Shown here one piece after another: positions 28,467 through 38,157 of a DNA stretch of 64,000 bases (its first letter is position 1; the number at the start of each line of letters is the position of its first letter). This DNA comes from Marinigracilibium pacificum (GTDB lineage: Bacteria; Bacteroidota; Bacteroidia; Cytophagales; Cyclobacteriaceae), in the NCBI RefSeq assembly GCF_012926615.1, contig NZ_JABBNU010000009.1, positions 124,001-188,000 of the forward strand, in the 5' to 3' direction. The translations under genes were made by a program, and so were the position numbers. Below the pieces are notes generated by a model that was not told where the DNA came from, did not search any database, and worked only from the letters and a program-made list of their open reading frames with translations.

Positions 28467-29835
28467 AACATATATTTTTCACAATGCTACCTATCCAGTC
28501 ATAATCAATAGGGAGCTCTCCATTAGTCATATCATTTCCTAACAGATTACATAAAGTTCTTCGAAAATATTCGTGACGTGGATATGAGAGGAAGCTTCTA
28601 GAGTCTGTTAACATTCCGACGAACTGGCTTAAAATCCCCATATTAGATAAGGCATTAATCTGCTTTTCCATTCCGTCTTTCTGATCAAGAAACCACCATC
28701 CGGAGCCAAATTGCATTTTTCCTGCGACAGTACCATCTTGAAAATTCCCCATCATTGTAGCAAAAATCTCATTATCAGCCGGGTTTAAATTATAAACTAT
28801 GGTTTTTGCTAAAGAATTTTCTTGATCCAGCCTATTGAAAAATTTTGACATCGCAACTGCATGAGAAAAGTCTCCGATTGAATCTACTCCAACATCAGCT
28901 CCTAATGTATCTAAAAGTCGTTGGTTATTGTTTCTGATGGCACCAAGATGAAATTGTTGAGTCCAACCCTTTTCATGATACATTTTACCAAGCTGATTCA
29001 AAATATACGATTTATATTGGTTAGCTTCTTCAATTGATACTGGATTTCCATTTAATGCTTTATCAAGGGCCTTACAAACAACAGAATCATCAAAATCTAC
29101 CGCATCAATATAGTTCAGTCCGTGATCTGACAATTTACATCCTGCGGATTCAAAATAATCAACTCGCTTGCGTAAAGCATCAATAAGATTCTTTACTGAA
29201 GAAATTTCTATACCTGAAGCCTGAGATAATTTGGAAATATACGAAAGGAAAAAATCTCTATCATCGATACGAAGTATGTTATCTGGCCTGAAAGTTGGAT
29301 AAACTTTGACCTCATAACTATCTGCCTTCAGTTTCTGATGATAAGACAAATCGTCAGTTGGATCATCAGTTGTGCAAATGACACGGACATTCATCATTTT
29401 AGGAATGCCTCTTGCTGAAAAGTCAGCAGTAGCTAATTTTTCATTACACATTTCATATATCTTCTTAGCAGAGGATTCATTCAAATATTCATCAATTCCG
29501 AAGTATCTGTTCAACTCCAGGTGAGTCCAATGAAATAAGGGGTTTCTTACAGTCATCGGTACAGTTTTGGCCCACCACATAAACTTTTCTTCATCAGATG
29601 CACCTCCGGTAATATATTTCTCATCCACCCCCATTGTTCTCATGGCTCTCCATTTATAATGATCACCATACAACCAGATCTGCGTAAGATTTTCAAACCT
29701 GTGGTCATTCCCCAATTGATCAGGCGGTAGGTGACAATGGTAGTCAATTATTGGTTCGTCTTTTGCAAAATCGTTGTACAACCTTCTGGCATGCTCTGAT
29801 TGCAATAAAAAATCATCATTTATAATAGTACCCAT
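28429..29835 (-). CDS. uxaC: Uronate isomerase (glucuronate/galacturonate isomerase)
   Basis: This 468-aa enzyme converts galacturonate to tagaturonate (and glucuronate to fructuronate). The amidohydrolase-like metal motif IIDYHCHLPP is at about residues 28-37, with WFHWTHLELNRYFG-like core features and the C-terminal ARG/tryptophan-rich SGWWFLDQKDGMEKQINAL, typical of UxaC. Length is normal. It lies 6 bases after kdgA. Confidence 0.96.
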   Translation of the reverse strand: MGTIINDDFLLQSEHARRLYNDFAKDEPIIDYHCHLPPDQLGNDHRFENLTQIWLYGDHYKWRAMRTMGVDEKYITGGASDEEKFMWWAKTVPMTVRNPLFHWTHLELNRYFGIDEYLNESSAKKIYEMCNEKLATADFSARGIPKMMNVRVICTTDDPTDDLSYHQKLKADSYEVKVYPTFRPDNILRIDDRDFFLSYISKLSQASGIEISSVKNLIDALRKRVDYFESAGCKLSDHGLNYIDAVDFDDSVVCKALDKALNGNPVSIEEANQYKSYILNQLGKMYHEKGWTQQFHLGAIRNNNQRLLDTLGADVGVDSIGDFSHAVAMSKFFNRLDQENSLAKTIVYNLNPADNEIFATMMGNFQDGTVAGKMQFGSGWWFLDQKDGMEKQINALSNMGILSQFVGMLTDSRSFLSYPRHEYFRRTLCNLLGNDMTNGELPIDYDWIGSIVKNICYANAEKYFGFEI

Positions 29836-29841
29836 TTCCTT

Positions 29842-30495
29842 CTATTTAATTTCCTGAGCAATTTTTACTGCATTGAGCATATCATTTTCCAATGCATCCC
29901 AGTTACTGTTTTTTAAATATTCTTTATTAAATAATTGAGACCCCATTCCAACACAATACACTCCTGCATCAAACCATTCGGCAAGACTTTCTTTTGTTGG
30001 TTTTACTCCTCCTGTTGGCATGAGGTCAATATGAGGAATCACTGACTTTACAGATTTCACAAAGCCTGAGCCGATGACATTTCCCGGAAAAAGTTTAATT
30101 AGATCTGCTCCAAGGCGATTTCCCTTAACCACTTCGGTCAACGTTCCACATCCGGGAGTCCAGGAAATATTACTTTCTTTACAAACTTCAGCTGTTTCTT
30201 CATCTAAAATAGGAGCGACAATAAAATCCACTCCGATTTTGATATAATCCAAGGCAGTTTTTGCATCTATAATTGTTCCTATACCTAATGCCATATCAGG
30301 GAATTCACTTCGTGAGTTTATCAATTCCTTCATTACACCTAATGCTTCAGGACCACGATTTGTAAATTCAAAAGCTCTTAACCCAGCTTTATATGCAGCC
30401 TTCACTACATTTATTGTTACATCTTTATCTGCATGATAAAAAACTGGAACTACTCCGGTTTTATCAATATGTTGTTTTACCAATTCCGAATTCAT
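29842..30495 (-). CDS. kdgA: KDPG aldolase (2-dehydro-3-deoxyphosphogluconate aldolase)
   Basis: This 217-aa class I aldolase splits KDPG into pyruvate and glyceraldehyde 3-phosphate. The Schiff-base lysine lies in LIKLFPGNVIG and the phosphate-binding PTGGVKPT follows. Length and motifs are normal for the Eda/KdgA family. It overlaps the kinase gene by 1 base (ATGA-type coupling), consistent with sequential steps. Confidence 0.95.
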   Translation of the reverse strand: MNSELVKQHIDKTGVVPVFYHADKDVTINVVKAAYKAGLRAFEFTNRGPEALGVMKELINSRSEFPDMALGIGTIIDAKTALDYIKIGVDFIVAPILDEETAEVCKESNISWTPGCGTLTEVVKGNRLGADLIKLFPGNVIGSGFVKSVKSVIPHIDLMPTGGVKPTKESLAEWFDAGVYCVGMGSQLFNKEYLKNSNWDALENDMLNAVKIAQEIK

Positions 30496-31517
30496 TATCT
30501 GCTAATTTTAGATTTATTTCCTAGAGCAATTGATTCCACCTCACTGAAATCTGAAATGAGAAAATCTCCGGGAATAGAATGTTTTAGTGCCGATGCAGCT
30601 ACTCCAAGATTTATGATCTGATCAAGTGGTTTTCCAGAGGAAATGCCATGAATTATTGCAGCTGTCATTGCATCGCCAGCACCAACTCTGTCAACAATAT
30701 TTTTCACCTGAATTCCTGTAGACAAATACCCTTTTTCACCATCAAAGCCATAAAGTGAAATGTAATTTTCCGAAGCATCAACAGTTCTTCTAATAGGTAT
30801 GAATACCATTTTTAACATTGGAAAGGCATCGAGAATATCTCCAGCCATCCGGTCATAATTTGTACGAATAACTTCCTCATCAATATAATCTATATTCAAT
30901 CCCAGCATCTTCCTGGTAGCTTCTTCATTTGTTATGATTATATCAGATTTGGCAACCAATTGAGGGCACACTTCGATTGGATCTTTTCCCCATTTCCAAA
31001 GATTCCCTCTATAATTCAGGTCAACAGAAACTGTAATTCCCTTATTGGAAACATGTTCTAATGCTTTTTTGGTTGACAAAAAAGAGCTTTCTGTCAATGC
31101 TGGAGTGATCCCACTCCAGTGAAACCATGAAATATTCTCATTAATTAATTCCGGCCAATGCCAATTATCCGGATCTTGTATAGAGAAAAGACTTCCCTGC
31201 CTGTCATATGTCACTTTTCCTCCTCGTGTTCCGGTACCAGGCTCAAGAAAATAAAGTCCTATTCGGCCATCACCTTTAGATATATTTTTAATATCAACAT
31301 TCAAACCACTTAACTTATCAGTAACCATCTTTCCCAAATCATTATCAGGAACAGCGCTTATCATTTGCACCTCATTTTTCCATTGTGAAAGGGCAACAGC
31401 CACATTAGCTTCAGCTCCTCCAATATTTATTTCAAGGCTGGAAGTTTGACTCAACCTTTTAAACCCCGGAGGGCTAAGGCGAATCAAAATATCTCCGAAA
31501 GTGGCAAATCTTAACAT
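30495..31517 (-). CDS. kdgK: 2-keto-3-deoxygluconate kinase (PfkB family)
   Basis: This 340-aa sugar kinase phosphorylates KDG to KDPG. It has the PfkB signature at the N-terminus (NIGGAEANVAVALSQW) and the catalytic motif VDRVGAGDAMTAAIIHG near the C-terminus, with Asp as general base. It is the first gene of the uronate operon; its promoter region carries a palindromic LacI-type operator at 31582-31605 just downstream of a good -7 box. Confidence 0.94.
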   Translation of the reverse strand: MLRFATFGDILIRLSPPGFKRLSQTSSLEINIGGAEANVAVALSQWKNEVQMISAVPDNDLGKMVTDKLSGLNVDIKNISKGDGRIGLYFLEPGTGTRGGKVTYDRQGSLFSIQDPDNWHWPELINENISWFHWSGITPALTESSFLSTKKALEHVSNKGITVSVDLNYRGNLWKWGKDPIEVCPQLVAKSDIIITNEEATRKMLGLNIDYIDEEVIRTNYDRMAGDILDAFPMLKMVFIPIRRTVDASENYISLYGFDGEKGYLSTGIQVKNIVDRVGAGDAMTAAIIHGISSGKPLDQIINLGVAASALKHSIPGDFLISDFSEVESIALGNKSKISR

Positions 31518-31558
31518 ATCATCATTTTTATTATTGTTCCTGTCAACCTGGATTGATC

Positions 31559-31611
31559 TTGTGTGATAAATTTACAAAATATTTTCCGTGTACGTTAACG
31601 GTATCACACAA
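31559..31611. repeat. Long-spaced inverted repeat in divergent promoter region
   Basis: TTGTGTGATA at 31559-31568 is the exact reverse complement of TATCACACAA at 31602-31611, with 33 bases between. The arms straddle the LacI-type operator, and the right arm touches the -7 box of kdgK. It may bind a second regulator or the same one as a tetramer. Confidence 0.6.
31582..31605. promoter_or_regulatory. Putative LacI-type operator in kdgK/lacI intergenic region
   Basis: The site contains TTTCCGTGTACGTTAACGG, an imperfect copy of the perfect 24-bp palindrome at 53726-53749 (shared TTTCCGT and ACGTTAACGG). The central CG is typical of LacI-family operators. It lies just downstream of the kdgK -7 box, where bound protein would block transcription start. 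Confidence 0.75.
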
Positions 31612-31616
31612 ATTTA
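31609..31616 (-). promoter_or_regulatory. -7 box of kdgK operon promoter
   Basis: On the minus strand this reads TAAATTTG, an exact match to TAnnTTTG. A CTTG at 31636-31639 lies 19 bases upstream and approximates the -33 TTTG. Start of transcription would fall near 31603, inside the operator. Confidence 0.65.
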
Positions 31617-31654
31617 TTATATTAACCGTAAATTGCAAGTAGAAAACTGTGTAA

Positions 31655-32695
31655 ATGAAAAAAAAATTAACAATAAAGGATATTGCCGAGAAGGCTGGAG
31701 TATCTATTGGGACAGTTGACAGAGTTTTACATAATCGTGGTGATGTAGCAGCCAAAACCAAAGCAAAAATTTTAAAAATTGCTGAAGAAAACGACTATAA
31801 AACCAACATTTTCGCCCGAAATCTCAAGTTAAGTAAAGAATATACTATTGCAACAGTCCTACCTGCCGGAAATCAATATTGGGAACTCCAGCACATTGGC
31901 TTTGAACGTGCTTCTATAGAGTTTCAAGATCAGGGTATAAAAATTAAAACATACGAATACAACCCAAAAGATGAAGATGCCTATATAAAGGCATTGACAC
32001 AAGCTATAGAAGATGAACCCAGTGCTGTAGTACTTGCCCCGGTTTCAAACAAAATCACTCTTGATTTTCTTAGCAAATTAGACGAATCGGGTACTCCCTA
32101 TGTCTTTGTAGATACCCAGCTTAAGGATTCTTCCCCACTTAGTTTCATCGGACAGGACTCTTTCTTGAGTGGTCAATTAGCAGCTAAACTTTTATGCTAT
32201 GGACTAGATCAAAAGCCTAAAAACCTGTTTATTTTATATCAGGAAAGTAACCTTCACAATAAATCAATTACTGAAAGAATAAGAGGTTTTGAAACCTATA
32301 TCAACAAATATAATGATGCAAATATCCAGATATATAAATTAGTTATTGAATCTGAAGATGATTACAGCTCTCTTCTGGAGAAAATTGAAAATGCAGGTGA
32401 AGTTCAAATCTTCATCCCAAATTCAAAGGCATATCAAATTGCAGATTTCATCGGTGACAAAAATTTAAATTATCGATTACTCGGATATGATTTAACTGAA
32501 AAAAATGCTGATAATGTAAGATCAGGTATTATAGATTTCATCATAAATCCCAGACCTCAACTTCAGGGCTTTCTTAGTGTCCAAACATTATATAAACACT
32601 TAATATTAAACCAAAAGGTTCCCGAAGTACAATTTATGCCACTTGACATTGTCACAAAAGAAAACTTAAATTATTACGACTTGTCGAATGCCTGA
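31655..32695 (+). CDS. LacI-family transcriptional regulator of pectin/uronate genes
   Basis: A 346-aa repressor-type protein. Residues 1-50 are a LacI helix-turn-helix (LTIKDIAEKAGVSIGTVDRV, then the hinge-proximal LHNRGDVAAKTKAKILKI). Residues about 62-340 are a periplasmic-binding-protein-like sensor. It is divergent from kdgK, with the operator in the shared 137-base gap. KDG, KDPG or another uronate is a reasonable inducer, but the effector is not shown by the sequence. It overlaps the next gene by 8 bases, so it is cotranscribed with the hybrid sensor. Confidence 0.92.
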   Translation: MKKKLTIKDIAEKAGVSIGTVDRVLHNRGDVAAKTKAKILKIAEENDYKTNIFARNLKLSKEYTIATVLPAGNQYWELQHIGFERASIEFQDQGIKIKTYEYNPKDEDAYIKALTQAIEDEPSAVVLAPVSNKITLDFLSKLDESGTPYVFVDTQLKDSSPLSFIGQDSFLSGQLAAKLLCYGLDQKPKNLFILYQESNLHNKSITERIRGFETYINKYNDANIQIYKLVIESEDDYSSLLEKIENAGEVQIFIPNSKAYQIADFIGDKNLNYRLLGYDLTEKNADNVRSGIIDFIINPRPQLQGFLSVQTLYKHLILNQKVPEVQFMPLDIVTKENLNYYDLSNA

Positions 32696-35600
32696 ATTAT
32701 TACTACATAACGTCCAATTTCATACTAATTTATTGAAAACTGTAATGATTATTGTTACTCTGTTTTCATTAAATACCACTATAACTTTTGCACAAAGGCC
32801 CTATACCCCAAATATCTCGGATCCGATGCTCGAAGCATGGCGTTTTGTAGAATTTAATGAATTAGATGGAAAAGGGGTCAGGTGCATCGCATCTTCATCG
32901 ATCAATAACAACATATGGTTTGGAATCGACTCAGGTATTGTTAGATATGACGGATATGACTGGGAGTACTTTACCGTTAACAATGGGTTTTATAGCGCTC
33001 CAGTCCAAAAAATCCTTGTCACAGACAAAAACGAAGTCATAGCTGGCTCTCCTAAAGGCCTATTTAAATATGATAATGGAAAGTGGAGAAAGATTTTTAC
33101 GCTTGAAGGTGCCGCAAACTTAAGTTTTAATGCAATTAAGGAGTTATCAAGTGGCACAATCGCATGTGCCACAAACATTGGATTGATTATCGTAGCATCA
33201 AACAAAATTTATCTGGTTACAAGTCAACTAAACTGGAAAAACCTGAGCAATGACCAGGTAAATTTTAACCATGTAGTTTTGCCTGAAGAACTTCTTCCTT
33301 ATGGAGTAATGGATAATTTCTCAGATGTATTCGAGTTATCCAATGGTAATTTATGGTTAGCTACAACCTATTTACTTGATGATGAGATTGGTGATGTAAT
33401 TACTATTTCAGAAGAAGAGATTCTTTCAAAAAAGCTCATAAACTATAACAGGTTAAGTAAGTATTACGACCTTGAATTCGGATATGAGCAAAAAATTTTC
33501 AAAGAAGATAATGGCGCTATATGGATTATAAACAAATCTAATCGAATTCCTGCAGCTAGATTTGAAGAAGGAGAATGGGAATATATTTCCTATGGAGAAT
33601 ATTTCGGTGATGATGAATATTCCGAGTCAATTATACAAACTAATGATGGTACAATATGGATAGCTGGTATAGGAAACTTATATAGTTTAAATAAAACCGG
33701 CTCCTGGAATAAATACTCATTTCAAACCCTTAATATACCTCAAGGCCATATCGGATTACATACAAACTCCGGTTCTGAATTATGGTTATATGGCAAACAA
33801 TCTACAGTAAACCTTGTAGACCTTTCATTTGAAAAATGGATGACTATTCAGGATCTGAATTACCAATGTCAATTTAGTAATCAAAAAGAATGGTATTTGA
33901 GTTTTAATGGTACAGTCGTAAGTCACCATGATCAACAATGGTCTGAATATGACGCATCATCAAATTTAATACAACACCCGGTAAGTTTGTTTTCAACTTC
34001 AGATGATCATTTATGGGCCTTGGGATCTGATAAAAATGTAGCTAGCGTTGGATATCTCCAAGGCGATAAATGGATCAATTTTCATCTGGATTCATTATCA
34101 TGGGGCGTTGATTATCGTGCCTTTCTTGAAGCAGAAGACGGATCTATCTGGATTGGAGCAAGTCCTGATGTTTATTTGAATATAGGTCAAAGAGGTGGAC
34201 TGGTTCAAATTATTAATCCATACAGTGATTCTCCACAAATAATATATCATAAAGCCAGAAAGAAAGGTCTTGATCAATTAAATGTATATGGTATTGCTCA
34301 ATCTGACGATGGAACCATTTGGATTGGAGGATCTTCGCTCTTCTCTTATAATGGTAAAAAATGGACAAAAACTGATAACCCAGGATTAAGAGACTTTGTT
34401 AATAATATTAAATTCAATAAGGAAACCGGTCTGATAGTTGGATCTCGCCAGCATGGATTATTTGTGTTTAACAACAATTCATGGCAAAATTTCCACATTG
34501 GAAAAGGACTTATCAGTAATAATATCATCGATATAACAACAGCAAAAAGCAGTGATGAAATCTGGGTAGCTACAGATAAAGACTTCAGTTATTTTAATGG
34601 AAGCTCATGGATCAACAAGGTGTTTCCGGATGATCTCACATTTACCCACGAAGGAGGGTCAATAAAGCTTACTCCTCAAAATGATGTCTGGATTAGCAGA
34701 TCTTTAAGAGCATGGAAAAGGAGAGCGTATACGGGAACCAAGCCAAATAACATTGTCAGGGAAAACTACCTCACCCATCGGTACAGACGTGATAAAATAG
34801 CACCCGAAACATATATTGTATCATATAACAAAAATGTAGACAAGGCCGGAATCACAACAATATTTTGGTCTGGCAGACATTTTTTTAATAGAGAAAACCT
34901 GGAAGACCTTTACTTTTCCTACAAAATTAATGATGGGGAATGGTCACCTTTTTCGCATAACACAAACCACACATTTACCGGACTATCAGATGGTGATTAT
35001 ACCTTTGAGGTACGGGCAATGGACAATGACGGAAATATTGATTCTACTCCGGTTTCTATAACTTTTGAAGTTGCTCCTCCAATTTGGAAACAACTTTGGT
35101 TTATCGCTCTGATCCTTACCTTTCTAGTTACTGTTGGTTTCTACCAATATCAAATTATTAAAAAGAGAAAAGACCTTGAACACCTTAACAATTCTTTGAC
35201 AAGAGCAAATCAAGATCTGGAGATACAAAATGATGAAATAGAATTACAGAAAGATAACCTTCAAAAACTGGTAGAAAAAAATAATGAACTGGCATCAGCC
35301 AAACTAAGATTCTTTACCAACATCACTCATGAATTCAGAACGCCACTAAGTCTTATTCTGGGTCCAATTGAACAGCTTATAAATGAAGATTCAAAAGAAA
35401 ATTCAAAATCCGACTCATACAATCTAATCAAAAAGAATGCCCTCAGACTTCATAGACTAATAAACCAATTGTTAGAAGTCAGACGGATTGAGAGTGGAAA
35501 CTTACAACTCAACTTGAATAATCAGGATATTATTTCTTTTGCCAGGGAAGTTAAAGACCTTTTTAATAATAAAGCAAAGGGAGATCAAATAAACCTGAAT

Positions 35601-36869
35601 TTTCAAAGTGACTATAAGGAATTGGAAATGAATTTCGATCAGGATAAAATCGAAAAAATCTTATTTAATCTGTTATCTAACGCTTTTAAGCATACATTGA
35701 AAGGAGGGACGATATCTCTAAATATGCTCAGGCCAGATAACAACAAGAAGAACTACATAAAAATTGAAGTAAGTGATACTGGCGAAGGAATAGATGAAAG
35801 TATAAAAGAACTTATTTTTGACCGCTTTACAGTAGGCAACAGCCTTAATGAAGAAGCAGATGATAGTAGTGGAATAGGCCTGTCATACATTAAAGACTTG
35901 ATCGAATTTCATAAAGGCACAATTGAAGCCGAAAGCCAAAAAGGTATAGGCACAAAATTTACAGCTTACATACCAACCAATTTAACTATTGAAAAAACTG
36001 ATGAAATAGTCAATTTCAATATCTCAAAGACAATTGATGCTAAAATTATGGCAACAAAATCCTTGCTTTCGTATCAGGTAGAAAACCTAAAAGAAGATGG
36101 AAAAATTGTTCTTATTGTTGAAGATCATAAAGACATGAGGTTTTTCATTGCCAACTTACTAGCACAGGATTATAGAATAATTACTGCGTCTGATGGGTCT
36201 GAAGCATTAAAAATCCTTGAAGAAGAATATGTTGACCTAATAGTAAGCGATGTAATGATGCCTGAAATTGATGGTATTACTTTTTGTGAAAAGGTAAAAG
36301 CAGATCCTGCCACAAGTCATATACCAGTTATACTTCTTACTGCCCTGGCTGTTGATGAAAAGCGCATTGTAGGATATGAATCCGGCGCTGATAGTTATCT
36401 GGTAAAACCATTTAATCCCGAATTATTAAAAGCAAGAGTTAAAAATTTACTTGATGCTCAGGAAGATCTTAAATCGAAATATTCTGAAGACCTACGCTTT
36501 AAACCAAAAGATGTAGTAGTAACATCTGTAGATGAGAAATTCATGGATCAGTTAGCTTCATTAATGGAAGAAAACATTAGTGAATCGGGATTTGATGTGG
36601 CCAGTTTATGTGAAATGATCGGAATGAGTCATATGCACTTCATCAGAAAGGTAAAACAGCTAACGGGTAAGAAACCACATGATCTGTTAAAATCCTTCCG
36701 GTTAAGCAGAGCAAAACAACTGCTAAGTCAAAATAAAATAAATGTTTCTGAGGTAGGATATATGGTAGGATATGATGTTCCAAATTCATTTACAAGAGCC
36801 TTTAAAAAAGAATTTGGACTTTCTCCTTCCCAATTTGCCCAGGAAAATTCCCAGGAAATTGACTCTTAG
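32688..36869 (+). CDS. Hybrid two-component system sensor/regulator (HTCS)
   Basis: A 1393-aa one-protein signalling system. A signal peptide (hydrophobic VMIIVTLFSLNTTITFA) leads to a periplasmic two-propeller region with many repeats of the type DGTIWIGG/NDVWISR, then a Y_Y_Y domain (residues about 705-790), a membrane helix near 800-822, a short coiled coil, HisKA with H881 in NITHEFRTPLSLILGP, HATPase with the N-box NLLSNAFKHT near 995, a receiver with phosphoacceptor D1188 in VSDVMMPEIDG, and a C-terminal AraC-type DNA-binding domain. In this family the propellers bind an oligosaccharide and activate polysaccharide loci; here a pectic oligosaccharide is expected. It overlaps the LacI gene by 8 bases. 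Confidence 0.96.
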   Translation: MPELLLHNVQFHTNLLKTVMIIVTLFSLNTTITFAQRPYTPNISDPMLEAWRFVEFNELDGKGVRCIASSSINNNIWFGIDSGIVRYDGYDWEYFTVNNGFYSAPVQKILVTDKNEVIAGSPKGLFKYDNGKWRKIFTLEGAANLSFNAIKELSSGTIACATNIGLIIVASNKIYLVTSQLNWKNLSNDQVNFNHVVLPEELLPYGVMDNFSDVFELSNGNLWLATTYLLDDEIGDVITISEEEILSKKLINYNRLSKYYDLEFGYEQKIFKEDNGAIWIINKSNRIPAARFEEGEWEYISYGEYFGDDEYSESIIQTNDGTIWIAGIGNLYSLNKTGSWNKYSFQTLNIPQGHIGLHTNSGSELWLYGKQSTVNLVDLSFEKWMTIQDLNYQCQFSNQKEWYLSFNGTVVSHHDQQWSEYDASSNLIQHPVSLFSTSDDHLWALGSDKNVASVGYLQGDKWINFHLDSLSWGVDYRAFLEAEDGSIWIGASPDVYLNIGQRGGLVQIINPYSDSPQIIYHKARKKGLDQLNVYGIAQSDDGTIWIGGSSLFSYNGKKWTKTDNPGLRDFVNNIKFNKETGLIVGSRQHGLFVFNNNSWQNFHIGKGLISNNIIDITTAKSSDEIWVATDKDFSYFNGSSWINKVFPDDLTFTHEGGSIKLTPQNDVWISRSLRAWKRRAYTGTKPNNIVRENYLTHRYRRDKIAPETYIVSYNKNVDKAGITTIFWSGRHFFNRENLEDLYFSYKINDGEWSPFSHNTNHTFTGLSDGDYTFEVRAMDNDGNIDSTPVSITFEVAPPIWKQLWFIALILTFLVTVGFYQYQIIKKRKDLEHLNNSLTRANQDLEIQNDEIELQKDNLQKLVEKNNELASAKLRFFTNITHEFRTPLSLILGPIEQLINEDSKENSKSDSYNLIKKNALRLHRLINQLLEVRRIESGNLQLNLNNQDIISFAREVKDLFNNKAKGDQINLNFQSDYKELEMNFDQDKIEKILFNLLSNAFKHTLKGGTISLNMLRPDNNKKNYIKIEVSDTGEGIDESIKELIFDRFTVGNSLNEEADDSSGIGLSYIKDLIEFHKGTIEAESQKGIGTKFTAYIPTNLTIEKTDEIVNFNISKTIDAKIMATKSLLSYQVENLKEDGKIVLIVEDHKDMRFFIANLLAQDYRIITASDGSEALKILEEEYVDLIVSDVMMPEIDGITFCEKVKADPATSHIPVILLTALAVDEKRIVGYESGADSYLVKPFNPELLKARVKNLLDAQEDLKSKYSEDLRFKPKDVVVTSVDEKFMDQLASLMEENISESGFDVASLCEMIGMSHMHFIRKVKQLTGKKPHDLLKSFRLSRAKQLLSQNKINVSEVGYMVGYDVPNSFTRAFKKEFGLSPSQFAQENSQEIDS

Positions 36870-36914
36870 AAAAAGCCCAAATTCAAACCCAAATAAACAA
36901 GAACCTATAACCTA

Positions 36915-38141
36915 TTATCTGATGTTTACTTCAAGTGGATTGTTTAACCTTTCCACTTTATCATCTAGATATTTTATAAATTCCTCTTTTGTTTTAATTC
37001 CATTATTTTCCTGTTCCCAGGCACCTAATAGGTAATATTTCACTTTATTAGAAGGTTTAAATTCAATCAGATGATCATAAGCACCATCTTTAATTTCACT
37101 TACCTCGTTTGTATTATATAGAATAGCCATTCCCAGGTTATCATCTGCAAGGCTCTGTTTACCAAATGTTGCAAGATAGGCCCAGCCATTTGAGCCAACT
37201 AATGATTCAATTTTCTCTCCATTTTCATGCTTAACAATACCAGTACAAAAATGATCAATTGGCTTACTGAAAGAAACACTATGGCTGACTGCTCTCTCCC
37301 CTGACTTAATATTCATAAAAGATTTTAAGTCAACCTTTGATTCTCCGGTCTCCCAGCCATAATAAAACGTATTGATTCCTGACAACAAATGTTTTTCATT
37401 ATCAACAAAACAAACAACAGAATCGGTTCTTTGAAAATGGACAACACTATCTTTCAGTAAATATCCGATGGAACCAATACCCAAAGATTTTCCTGCTTTC
37501 AGGATATCCATGCCCCAGTCTGAAGGCTCGTGATAAGAATCAAATCCATCTTGACCAACTTCCTGTAGAACCAATGAGTCTACCTTTTTGCCAAAAATGT
37601 CAACAGCGTTTCTCCAATCCAGATAAAAACGGTAACCAACCTTTTCACTTTCCAGGCCAGGCCCTTCATATCGGATAAACCAGGAATGATCAGTGTGCTC
37701 AGGCGGAACAGACAAATGACTCACATTTTGAAATTTACCACCTTCATACTCTCGGTCATTCCATTCCCCTCCTATTTTATGGGAAATCTCCGCTTGAGTA
37801 TATTTAGGCACCGAACTTTTAACAAGGCTGTTAAGATCTAAAGTCTTAGTTTCATTCCCTTCCAGATGAATCTTAAAAACCAGTTTATCAGCCTGACCAT
37901 TATTATCCTCATCAATAACTTCTATAATTTCACCCTCAGTCTTAAATACTCCTTCTTTAAAATTGGAATCCTCACTAATATTAACTTCAATTACTTCTGC
38001 ACGAGCTTTTTTTATTGGATTGACAACTGTAACAGAATTACCAGACTCACTTTCATTATCTTCCTTTTTTGTTTCACAACTACTTGTCAGAAGTAAAGAA
38101 AAAATCACAGCCGAGTAAGTAACAATATCAAATCTCTTCAT
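36915..38141 (-). CDS. DUF4861 family lipoprotein of pectin locus
   Basis: This 408-aa protein has a signal peptide ending in the lipobox LLTSSC (Cys near residue 23). The mature part is beta-rich with the DUF4861-type region EVGQDGFDSYHEPSDWGMDI and KAGKSLGIGSIGYLLKDSVV. DUF4861 proteins are recurrent in pectin and rhamnogalacturonan loci, with an unclear biochemical role; a carbohydrate-active function is likely. It follows the GH105 gene by 16 bases and is convergent with the HTCS gene, with a 45-base gap that holds no clear terminator. Confidence 0.87.
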   Translation of the reverse strand: MKRFDIVTYSAVIFSLLLTSSCETKKEDNESESGNSVTVVNPIKKARAEVIEVNISEDSNFKEGVFKTEGEIIEVIDEDNNGQADKLVFKIHLEGNETKTLDLNSLVKSSVPKYTQAEISHKIGGEWNDREYEGGKFQNVSHLSVPPEHTDHSWFIRYEGPGLESEKVGYRFYLDWRNAVDIFGKKVDSLVLQEVGQDGFDSYHEPSDWGMDILKAGKSLGIGSIGYLLKDSVVHFQRTDSVVCFVDNEKHLLSGINTFYYGWETGESKVDLKSFMNIKSGERAVSHSVSFSKPIDHFCTGIVKHENGEKIESLVGSNGWAYLATFGKQSLADDNLGMAILYNTNEVSEIKDGAYDHLIEFKPSNKVKYYLLGAWEQENNGIKTKEEFIKYLDDKVERLNNPLEVNIR

Positions 38142-38157
38142 GACTTATGTATTTTAA

